Source: Bacteroidales bacterium
GTDB lineage: Bacteria; Bacteroidota; Bacteroidia; Bacteroidales; UBA7960
Assembly (NCBI GenBank): GCA_007122505.1
Contig: SKTQ01000033.1
Location: forward strand, 1 to 7,617
Length of the DNA stretch: 7,617 nt
Direction: 5' to 3'
A program made the translations under genes and the position numbers. Position 1 is the stretch's first letter; every line of letters starts with the position of its first letter. Of the stretch, positions 1 through 6,000 are shown one piece after another. Below the pieces are notes generated by a model. That model was not told the origin of the DNA and made no database searches. It worked only from the letters and a program-made list of their open reading frames with translations.

Positions 1-1130
1 GACAGCTTTTTCAGGGCATCCTGCAATGGTTTTGCAGCGTATTTGACCGCTGCAAACGCATCTGCCTCATATTCATGGCGACGGCTCATCCGGTTTCCAA
101 GTATTCCAAGAATAAGAGAAACCGGAGAGTACAACAGACCAAAAGCGAGGATACCCATATGGAAACTGGCCTCCTCTGCTCCCAAAGCCATTGACAGCTC
201 CGGTCGATTGATAAACAAGCCCAGCAAAAACAACATGATACCCGTATGTAATATGGATATCACCATCCCTTTTGCGGTGTGCTTTTTCTTATAATGGCCA
301 ATCTCATGAGCCAAAACGGCCACCAGCTCCTCTGTTGTGTGTTCCTTTATGAGGGTGTCAAACAAAACAATCCGCTTCTTCGGTCCGATACCGCTGAAAT
401 AGGCATTCGCCTTTGAACTCCGTTTAGATCCGTCAATCACAAAAATATTGTCCAATTTAAAGCCCGCCTCCCGTGCAAACTTTTCTATTTCTTCACGCAA
501 CGGCCCGTCCTCTAATGGTTTTTGCTTATTGAAGAGGGGAACAATCAGTGTGCTGTAAAACATCATCATAAAGAGGCTGAAAGCCGTAAAGACAATCCAT
601 GCATACAACCAGAAAAGATTTCCTGCAACAGCATAGAACCATACGAAAAGAGCCAACAAGCCGCCCCCGATGATCAACGCCAGAAGCCATCCTTTGATTT
701 TGTCCAGCACATAGGTTTTAGGGCTTGTACGGTTAAACCCAAAGCGCTCTTCGATCACAAATGTGCCATAAATATCAAATGGCGTAGACAAAATATCGGA
801 AGCCAGTCCAATGATACCAAAAAACAGCAGGGCCATCCAAACCGGATGCACGGTAAAGTCCCTGACCAGGCCGTCAATATATCCAAACCCGCCAAAAACA
901 AGCATCAATATGATAAAAACAAAAGAAAGGCTGCTGGTTAATATTCCGAATTTCATGTTTACCCGCGAATACTCCTGCGATTTGCGGTACTTTTCCTCTT
1001 CATAAATGCCTTTGAGCTCAGGCGGAAGGGTTTTGCTCCAACGGCTCGCATTCAGGTAATCCATCACCCGGTCGAATACAAAATCCAACACGATGATGAC
1101 GAGGATGATATACAATATTGTTTGTTCCAT
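1..1130 (-). CDS. Ste24/CAAX prenyl protease 1-type M48 metallopeptidase (C-terminus cut by window edge)
   Basis: Reading on the minus strand from ATG at 1130 gives an open frame of 376 codons that runs off the left edge. It is an integral membrane zinc protease of the M48A/Ste24 type. In eukaryotes this family trims prenylated CAAX proteins; in bacteria the substrates are mostly unknown, and membrane protein quality control is the usual guess. An N-terminal membrane segment (about residues 5-19) is followed by the family's YEEEKYRKSQEY block (43-54), a second membrane segment (about 63-80), and PFDIYGTFVIEERFGFN (117-133), a hallmark of the M48 N-terminal domain. Further hydrophobic helices follow. 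The catalytic HEIGH is at 275-279 (bases 308-294) and the third zinc ligand is the Glu of HEYEADAF at 353 (bases 74-72). The usual length is about 410, so roughly 35-40 residues are missing. The start lies 19 bases after the stop of the VWA gene, with an A-rich leader and no clear Shine-Dalgarno, which suggests co-transcription. Confidence 0.93.
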   Translation of the reverse strand, partial: MEQTILYIILVIIVLDFVFDRVMDYLNASRWSKTLPPELKGIYEEEKYRKSQEYSRVNMKFGILTSSLSFVFIILMLVFGGFGYIDGLVRDFTVHPVWMALLFFGIIGLASDILSTPFDIYGTFVIEERFGFNRTSPKTYVLDKIKGWLLALIIGGGLLALFVWFYAVAGNLFWLYAWIVFTAFSLFMMMFYSTLIVPLFNKQKPLEDGPLREEIEKFAREAGFKLDNIFVIDGSKRSSKANAYFSGIGPKKRIVLFDTLIKEHTTEELVAVLAHEIGHYKKKHTAKGMVISILHTGIMLFLLGLFINRPELSMALGAEEASFHMGILAFGLLYSPVSLILGILGNRMSRRHEYEADAFAAVKYAAKPLQDALKKL

Positions 1131-1149
1131 CTTTTCAATTGGCTATTGA

Positions 1150-3234
1150 TTAATAGGACCCGCTTCTTTTCCGTACAAACCATTCGACGCTCAGAAACAA
1201 AAGCACGATAAAGAAAAGGGCTTTCAAATTGATGATCTCTGAAAACTCTTTCTGGTCGTAGAGTCTTGGGCGGATATCAGTCCTTTCGTTAATATGGGCG
1301 GCCAATGCTTCCCATTGACCGGGATAAAACATGGCTGCATTGGTTCCGGCAGCCATCTGAAACAGCAGGCTATGGTCGGCAATAGTGCGCAGTCCCTCCA
1401 GGTCCAGTTCGGCAACGTTAAAAACACCTTCATCGGTAAATATTTCCTCGCCAACACTGACACGCGCCTGCCAGGTATATTCACCCGGCCGGAAGTTACC
1501 TGCATTCAGACGGTAGGCGTTAGCCGTCCGCCCCATGATATATGGATATTCCACACCATCCATATCACGGACAAAGAGTTGAACTTCCGGATCATTGATC
1601 AATTCAAAACCACGGTTATACAATTCGGCCTCGAAAATAACAGCTTCATTTTCATATACGATGTGTTCCGTGTTTACACGAAACAACCTCCGGTCTTCCT
1701 GGATGGCCAGGTATTGTATTATCCGAGATATCAATTCATCCACAGGACGATGATCGCTCCTGCGCATGAAGCTGTGCAGTCTCCATCGCCACAAGCCTTC
1801 CCCTGTAATGACCCCGCTTCTGCGACCGCCAATGTCGGCAAACATAATCAGAGGCTGATCGGTAGGTACAGCACCAATTTTCTGATACAACAATATGTGA
1901 CCGGCTCCCGAAACATTATAGTTGCCAAACGGGGAATACAGGGGCGGCAAAAGATCCAGAAGGGTTGTGGACATTTCAGGCAGTGAAAACAGTACGAAGG
2001 CCTGGTTAAAAAGAGGCAATGTTTCTGTCAGCTCACCGGTGCGCGGTTCGATTTCCAGTCCTGTTGCAATGCGGTTAAACGCCGGAAGATTGGTCTGCTT
2101 GCCGATAACAAATAGAAAAGCGGTGGATGTTTGGTCAGCCTGCTCAAGCACTGCAGGCCGTGGGTGCTGATCGGACGGCAGCTGATGCATGATCACCAGG
2201 TCATAGGCTTCTATGCTTCCGGAGAAATCAGCCATGAGTGATACCTCAGCCTCAAAATGATCGTTGTTGGTGATGGCTGCCTTCAGGGCACCAACATCCG
2301 GATGGGGGCTGTTGGCAAGGATAAGCACCTTCTGCCTGCCGTCAATCACATCAATAAAGAAATCACGATAGTTATTCTCTAAGCTTACCTCATCTGCCAG
2401 TGGGGAAAGTTCAGCACGATACTGCTGCATGCCGGGTTCATCTGCTTCCAGGTGCAGGGAAACAATCTCAATGTGGTGGTCTGATCCGAAGGTGATATTC
2501 TCACCGAAAAGCTCTTCACCATTGCGGCTGACTGTCAGCCGGCTTGTCATACCTCGGCTTTCCATGGCTTCTATCTCGATCTCAAGAGGAAAACGGTTGC
2601 CAAGATATGTGATTTGGTTGTGATTAACTCCCTTCAGTATCAGGTCTCTGCGTGGGAGAGTGTCGCCCAGGGCTAAGGTATAAAGTGGGTAATTAACGTT
2701 GGCCGCTGCATACAAGGGATTTACACCACGGTTAAAGATACCGTCACCGGCCATGACCACTGCACCGATATTGCGGTTACTATAGCGTACCTCCATCTCT
2801 CCAAAAACTTCCGACATGTTGGTAACACGGTCAGTAAAGTCGACCGGACCATCCTGCACAACGGACTCACCAAAGGTGTATAGCCGGGTTTGAAACCTCT
2901 CCGACATTTCATTCATGAAATCGTTCATTGCAGGAAGATATTGATCGTGATAAAAGGCGGAATCTTCTGCCAGTAAGAGGGAGGATGAATTGTCCTGTAC
3001 AAAAATCAAGAGGGGTTGTTCCACATGCTGTGTGCGTCTTTCAACCAGCGGTGCGAGCAACAGAAAAGCCAGAACGGTGACCACAATAAAGCGAAAAACC
3101 GCCAAAACGCGCCTCAGTAGCGGATGAAATTCTGTTTTGCTCCGGTAATATAGCAGGCCGCTATACAGAAGTCCGCACAAAATACAGAGAATGATCATCC
3201 AGGAGGGGTAGTCAAAAAGAATATTCATATTCAT
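1150..3234 (-). CDS. Membrane-anchored VWA-domain protein with a GATase-like middle domain (694 aa)
   Basis: No specific function is known to me; this is a recognisable Bacteroidota-type protein of about 700 residues. Two membrane segments lie near the N-terminus (about 11-30 and 43-64), followed by a von Willebrand A-type domain of about 74-190. Its metal site looks intact: DNSSS (81-85) fits DxSxS, Thr138 in VTNMSEVF is the likely threonine ligand, and AGDG (162-165) is at the later Asp position. A beta-rich region follows, then a Rossmann-like stretch from about 302 (KVLILANSPHPD) to DLVIMHQLP (about 345-353), like class I glutamine amidotransferase folds but without a nucleophilic Cys. 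A beta-rich C-terminal domain and a last membrane segment (about 671-687) end in a basic tail. The topology puts most of the protein outside the cytoplasm. I chose ATG 3234 (a second Met lies at 3228) because the longer frame from 3333 would begin upstream of the predicted promoter and adds a non-conserved-looking Cys-rich leader. It probably heads a unit with the Ste24-type gene. Confidence 0.85.
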   Translation of the reverse strand: MNMNILFDYPSWMIILCILCGLLYSGLLYYRSKTEFHPLLRRVLAVFRFIVVTVLAFLLLAPLVERRTQHVEQPLLIFVQDNSSSLLLAEDSAFYHDQYLPAMNDFMNEMSERFQTRLYTFGESVVQDGPVDFTDRVTNMSEVFGEMEVRYSNRNIGAVVMAGDGIFNRGVNPLYAAANVNYPLYTLALGDTLPRRDLILKGVNHNQITYLGNRFPLEIEIEAMESRGMTSRLTVSRNGEELFGENITFGSDHHIEIVSLHLEADEPGMQQYRAELSPLADEVSLENNYRDFFIDVIDGRQKVLILANSPHPDVGALKAAITNNDHFEAEVSLMADFSGSIEAYDLVIMHQLPSDQHPRPAVLEQADQTSTAFLFVIGKQTNLPAFNRIATGLEIEPRTGELTETLPLFNQAFVLFSLPEMSTTLLDLLPPLYSPFGNYNVSGAGHILLYQKIGAVPTDQPLIMFADIGGRRSGVITGEGLWRWRLHSFMRRSDHRPVDELISRIIQYLAIQEDRRLFRVNTEHIVYENEAVIFEAELYNRGFELINDPEVQLFVRDMDGVEYPYIMGRTANAYRLNAGNFRPGEYTWQARVSVGEEIFTDEGVFNVAELDLEGLRTIADHSLLFQMAAGTNAAMFYPGQWEALAAHINERTDIRPRLYDQKEFSEIINLKALFFIVLLFLSVEWFVRKRSGSY

Positions 3235-3264
3235 AATAAAATCAATATCAAAAATGATCAACAC

Positions 3265-3294
3265 TTGCAAGCATTTGCAAACATGTGCAAAGAT
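3265..3294. repeat. Three tandem 10-bp repeats over the promoter
   Basis: On the plus strand TTGCAAGCAT (3265-3274), TTGCAAACAT (3275-3284) and GTGCAAAGAT (3285-3294) follow one another without gaps. The second differs from the first at one base and the third from the second at two. A further GTGCAAG occurs at 3312-3318. The block covers the predicted -7 box and the expected transcription start, one unit per helical turn, so it may be a site where a regulator binds side by side. It could also be a chance low-complexity tract, since part of the third unit is the -7 box itself. Confidence 0.6.
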
Positions 3295-3318
3295 ACTGCT
3301 TATTGGGCAGTGTGCAAG
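3281..3318 (-). promoter_or_regulatory. Predicted Bacteroidota-type promoter of the VWA-ste24 unit
   Basis: On the minus strand TATCTTTG at 3295-3288 matches the Bacteroidota -7 consensus TAnnTTTG exactly. CTTG at 3318-3315 stands 19 bases upstream and is one mismatch from the -33 element TTTG. Transcription would start near 3281, leaving a leader of about 45-50 bases before ATG 3234. The position just after the floA terminator fits an independent promoter. This is a consensus match by eye, not a measured start. Confidence 0.6.
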
Positions 3319-3400
3319 CCGGGTTTTATTCACACCGGGCGCAAATGCTGCATCCGAAAGACAGTATCATTTAGAATGCTGCAAAGCAATCCACTCACAC

Positions 3401-3438
3401 AAAAAAAACCATCTGCCTGTAATAACGGGCAGATGGTT
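3401..3438 (-). terminator. Rho-independent terminator after floA
   Basis: AACCATCTGCC (minus strand 3438-3428) pairs perfectly over 11 bp with GGCAGATGGTT (3417-3407) around a 10-base loop, and the stem runs straight into 8 T residues on the minus strand (complement of 3408-3401). The hairpin begins 22 bases after the floA stop codon. The T tract is on the minus-strand side only, so it should end transcripts from floA and shield the VWA gene downstream. Confidence 0.9.
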
Positions 3439-3460
3439 GGTTTTCATATATAGTCAGCTA

Positions 3461-4471
3461 TTATTTGGATGGGCTGTCCGGGGATTTGCCCTTGCTGGTG
3501 GATTGGCCGCCGGGACGTCCGATCTGGTCTCTCATAGAGGTATCGGCTTTGATATTTTCCATGCGGTAGTAATCCATAATACCGAGATTTCCACTTCTGA
3601 ATGATTCTGATATCGCTTTTGGAATTTCTGCCTCGGCCTGGATCACGTTGGCTCTTGCTTCCTGGGCTTTGGCTTTCATTTCCTGTTCTGCAGCAACGGC
3701 CATAGCGCGGCGCTCTTCGGCCTTAGCCTGAGCGATGTTCTTATCGGCATTGGCCTGGTCGATCTGCAGCATGGCACCGATGTTTTTACCCACATCGATA
3801 TCGGCGATGTCGATGGAGAGAATTTCGTAAGCCGTACCGGAATCAAGTCCTTTGGAAAGAACCACCTTTGAAATGCTGTCGGGGTTTTCAAGTACCTGCT
3901 TATGGTGTTGCGCAGAACCGATGGAGGTAACAATACCTTCACCCACCCTTGCCAGGATTGTTTCTTCACCGGCACCGCCAACCAACTGCTTGATATTGGC
4001 GCGCAGTGTAACCCTTGCTTTGGCAATCAGCTGAATACCGTCCTTAGCAACGGCAGCAACAGGAGGCGTATTGATCACTTTCGGCTTTACCGACATCTGG
4101 ACAGCTTCCAGAACGTCGCGGCCGGCAAGGTCGATAGCCGTGGCTGTTTTAAAATCAAGTGGGATATTCGCTTTATCGGCACTGATAAGGGCATTGACAA
4201 CCGCTTTTACCCGTCCTCCTGCCAGGTAGTGTGCTTCCAGGTCGTTCCGGTTCAGGGTAAGACCTGCTTTTGTTGCCGAGATGAGGTTGTTTACAATGAC
4301 CGCCGGCGGAATTTTACGCCACCGCATTAAAACCAACTGAAGGAGACTGATCCGCACACCCGAAACCAGTGCAGAGAACCAGAGACCTACAGGGATAAAG
4401 TAAAAAATAACCCACAATGCCACAATACTCACGAGGGCTATGGCAATAATCACTCCAATGTTTTGCTCCAT
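3461..4471 (-). CDS. floA: Flotillin-like protein FloA (SPFH family, 336 aa)
   Basis: This is a bacterial flotillin (the YqfA/FloA type), a scaffold that forms functional membrane microdomains and influences membrane fluidity and the assembly or quality control of membrane complexes. The N-terminus is a hydrophobic hairpin-like segment (about 6-50), ending in the RWRKIPP stretch usual for FloA. The SPFH/band 7 domain follows, with the characteristic GRDVLEAVQMSVKPKVINTP segment, VAKDGIQLIAKARVTLRANI and the VGEGIVTSIGSA region. Then comes an Ala/Glu-rich helical stretch (NIAQAKAEERRAMAVAAEQE onwards) that drives oligomerisation, and a conserved SGNLGIMDYYRMENIKADT motif. The length matches the family (about 330). 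The start codon lies 2 bases after the nfeD stop, with AAAGAAG at 4485-4479 as a modest ribosome site inside nfeD, so the two are probably translationally coupled. The tail after GRPGG is Ser/Lys-rich and probably disordered. Confidence 0.97.
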   Translation of the reverse strand: MEQNIGVIIAIALVSIVALWVIFYFIPVGLWFSALVSGVRISLLQLVLMRWRKIPPAVIVNNLISATKAGLTLNRNDLEAHYLAGGRVKAVVNALISADKANIPLDFKTATAIDLAGRDVLEAVQMSVKPKVINTPPVAAVAKDGIQLIAKARVTLRANIKQLVGGAGEETILARVGEGIVTSIGSAQHHKQVLENPDSISKVVLSKGLDSGTAYEILSIDIADIDVGKNIGAMLQIDQANADKNIAQAKAEERRAMAVAAEQEMKAKAQEARANVIQAEAEIPKAISESFRSGNLGIMDYYRMENIKADTSMRDQIGRPGGQSTSKGKSPDSPSK

Positions 4472-4473
4472 GT

Positions 4474-4944
4474 TTATGCTTCTTTAGATTTGACAATAAT
4501 TTTATTTCCTTCTACTTTGATAACCACAATAGGTGTATTTTCAGGGATAAGGTTATCTTTTGACCTCACCTCATAATACTCATCCTTTATGAGTGCTTTC
4601 CCCATGGGGTTTAAACGGGTAATGGCAACACCTTCGTCGCCTTTGATCACTTTATCGGCTTCAACAACATTCACCCTGCTGTCAATGGCTGAACTATGCA
4701 TGGCCTTTTTCCATGTATTGGAACGCAAGGCAAAAGTCAGGGCCAGTACACTGACCACCAAAGTTCCGATCAGGGTCATGATACCGGTTTCTGTGCCGTA
4801 ATGGTTAAATGAAACCACAATACCGGCTATTACCAGCCCAACACCAAAAAGGCCAACAACAGTTGCACCCGGCACCACCAATATCTCAAGCAGCAGGAAA
4901 ATTATTCCCACCACTATTAAACTCAAAACAATCAACCACACCAT
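4474..4944 (-). CDS. Short NfeD-family membrane protein (156 aa)
   Basis: This is the short form of NfeD, a partner of SPFH/flotillin proteins. It lacks the ClpP-like serine protease domain of long NfeD, so it is not expected to be a protease. Three hydrophobic helices span roughly 2-24, 30-48 and 54-74. A C-terminal OB-fold domain (about 88-154) carries GVAITRLNPMGKALI and NTPIVVIKVEGNKIIVK, the expected NfeD beta-barrel pattern, which would sit in the cytoplasm and is thought to contact the flotillin. The ATG at 4944 has an A-rich leader (AAAAAAGCAAACAA) and no Shine-Dalgarno. The gene lies 72 bases after the M48 lipoprotein gene and 2 bases before floA. I saw no promoter in the 72-base gap, so all three genes may share a transcript. 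Confidence 0.93.
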   Translation of the reverse strand: MVWLIVLSLIVVGIIFLLLEILVVPGATVVGLFGVGLVIAGIVVSFNHYGTETGIMTLIGTLVVSVLALTFALRSNTWKKAMHSSAIDSRVNVVEADKVIKGDEGVAITRLNPMGKALIKDEYYEVRSKDNLIPENTPIVVIKVEGNKIIVKSKEA

Positions 4945-4968
4945 TTGTTTGCTTTTTTGGTTCTTTTA

Positions 4969-5009
4969 CTGCATTCTGCAGGCATTTACTGATGATCCTC
5001 GTTGCCTGC
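4969..5009. repeat. Inverted repeats between the M48 lipoprotein gene and nfeD
   Basis: GCAGGCA (4978-4984) and TGCCTGC (5003-5009) form a 7-bp stem with an 18-base loop. Overlapping it, CTGCATTCTGCAG (4969-4981) can form a 5-bp stem with a 3-base loop, so the two hairpins exclude each other. Neither is followed by a T tract on the minus strand, so this is not a standard intrinsic terminator. It may be an RNA processing or stability element that sets different levels of the protease and nfeD-floA, or nothing. Confidence 0.4.
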
Positions 5010-5016
5010 CGGCACA

Positions 5017-5817
5017 TTATGGATTGTAATAATTCATTGCTGTTGGTAAAAACTCCCTGGCAGCATTTATTCTTGCCTGGTTGGATGGATGCGTACTCAA
5101 AAACTGGGGTATACCGGGCCCGCTTGAGTAGGCAAGCATCCGCTCCCAGAAAGTGATGGTATGATTTGGGTCATAACCTGCCATTGCCATGAAGATCATT
5201 CCCAATGCATCGGCTTCATATTCGTGCTGACGGCTGTAGGCAAGGGTTCCGAGGGTCCCTCCCACCCCAAATGCCATCATAAAAATATCCCTTGTTTCCT
5301 GGGGTCTTTCGCGGAGAGCTACGTCCAGACTGATAGCTCCCATGGTAAGGAGGAGTTGCTGGCTCATGCGTTCGTTACCATGCCGGGCAATAACATGAGC
5401 AATTTCGTGCGACATAACCACAGCCAGGCCGTTTTCGTCCTGCGTAAGGTCAAGGATGCCGGTATAAATCGCTATCTTACCCCCGGGCATTGCCCAGGCA
5501 TTGACCTGATCGCTCTGCACCAGGTTAAACTGCCAGTCAAAATCGCGCACACGACGCCCCTGACCGGTATCCCGTAAATATTGAACAACGGCACCGGATA
5601 TCCTGTCGCCTGATCGCTGAACCATTTGTGCGCGTGGGTCATTTGAAGAAACAACCTGATGCTCCTGCATAAAACCCTGATAATTTGCCGCAGCCATCTC
5701 GCTGAGCAAGCCTTCGGGTAGCATCGTAACCTGTCGCCGGCCTGAAAAAGGTACAGTGCTGCATGAAGAAACCAGCAGAGCTAAGGCCAGTAATAAAATC
5801 AATCGGGATGTTCTCAC
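5017..5817 (-). CDS. M48 family metalloprotease, predicted lipoprotein (266 aa)
   Basis: This is a secreted zinc protease of the peptidase M48 C-type, related to LoiP/YcaL/BepA of E. coli, which degrade or help assemble envelope proteins. The signal peptide LILLLALALLVSSC ends in a lipobox (VSSC, Cys19), so the enzyme should be lipid-anchored and face the periplasm. The conserved VNAWAMPGGKIAIYTGIL is at 105-122, the zinc-binding HEIAH at 137-141, and the third ligand Glu199 in RQHEYEADALG. The STHP motif (241-244) contains His243, at the place of the regulatory His switch described for BepA. No TPR domain follows, unlike BepA. The start is GTG at 5817: the signal peptide begins there, the next in-frame stop upstream is at 5847-5845, and no ATG lies between. 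It lies 72 bases before nfeD, which suggests envelope or membrane proteostasis as the shared theme. Confidence 0.95.
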   Translation of the reverse strand: MRTSRLILLLALALLVSSCSTVPFSGRRQVTMLPEGLLSEMAAANYQGFMQEHQVVSSNDPRAQMVQRSGDRISGAVVQYLRDTGQGRRVRDFDWQFNLVQSDQVNAWAMPGGKIAIYTGILDLTQDENGLAVVMSHEIAHVIARHGNERMSQQLLLTMGAISLDVALRERPQETRDIFMMAFGVGGTLGTLAYSRQHEYEADALGMIFMAMAGYDPNHTITFWERMLAYSSGPGIPQFLSTHPSNQARINAAREFLPTAMNYYNP

Positions 5818-5859
5818 TTCTAAAATTATTAATGAATGATGTTCTTACATTATTTCTAA

Positions 5860-5867
5860 CAAAAATA
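5860..5867 (-). promoter_or_regulatory. Possible -7 element upstream of the M48 lipoprotein gene
   Basis: TATTTTTG on the minus strand (5867-5860) fits TAnnTTTG and lies 42 bases before the GTG start, the right range for a promoter. The region is AT-rich and I found no TTTG at the expected distance upstream (the nearest candidate, in GTTTC, is too far), so the match may be chance. Confidence 0.35.
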
Positions 5868-5932
5868 ACCAAAAAAATGAATCAGTGTTCAGAAACTTTT
5901 CATTCTAACATATGACTTTTGTGGATTTTGTT

Positions 5933-6000
5933 TTGCCAAGCTTTGGTTAAAGCGTTGGCTTGTGCGACTTGGCAATGCGTGCGACTGTTGAGCATTGGCA
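5933..6000. repeat. Cluster of short direct and inverted repeats just after hsdR
   Basis: TTGCCAAG (5933-5940) has a perfect inverted copy CTTGGCAA (5968-5975). TGCCAAGC (5934-5941) can also pair with GCATTGGCA (5992-6000) with one bulged A. Inside, GCGTTG (5952-5957) can pair with CAATGC (5973-5978) with one G-T wobble. GTGCGACT occurs twice, 17 bases apart (5962-5969 and 5979-5986), and TTGGC occurs three times (5955, 5969, 5995). The block is more GC-rich than both flanks. It starts at the base after the hsdR stop and has no T tract on the minus strand, so it is not a standard terminator. It may be a structured 3' end or a recombination or insertion scar at the edge of the restriction locus. 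Confidence 0.55.

Larger units (their letters stand above)
5818..6000. other. Gap between hsdR and the M48 lipoprotein gene; likely island/core junction
   Basis: This 183-base stretch holds no credible gene on either strand. The part next to hsdR (5933-6000) is the repeat cluster and the rest (5818-5930) is AT-rich leader with the possible -7 element. Base composition differs sharply on the two sides (about 28% G+C in sampled hsdR lines, 50-55% in sampled lines from floA and ste24), so the junction between acquired and resident DNA probably lies here. Confidence 0.5.

Noticed and set aside
522..941. Plus-strand open frame of 139 codons
   Set aside because: It is antisense to the Ste24-type gene, whose minus-strand frame is continuous and carries all family motifs.
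1294..1986. Plus-strand open frame of 230 codons
   Set aside because: It lies wholly antisense inside the VWA gene, has no recognisable domain, and its amino-acid pattern is that of a shadow frame.
3235..3333. N-terminal extension of the VWA gene from ATG 3333 (727 aa)
   Set aside because: The extra 33 residues would need a start upstream of the predicted promoter, and they encode the tandem repeats. ATG 3234 directly precedes the first membrane segment and suits the family better.
3902..4330. Plus-strand open frame of 142 codons
   Set aside because: It is antisense to floA, a clear full-length gene; no independent start or domain evidence.
5933..5975. Rho-independent terminator for hsdR
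   Set aside because: The 8-bp inverted repeat has a 27-base loop and no run of T on the minus strand after it.
5901..6000. Integron attC site after hsdR
   Set aside because: The block can fold imperfectly and has one core-like GTTGAGC (5987-5993), but no convincing RYYYAAC partner, and no integrase gene is in the window. Kept only as a repeat cluster.
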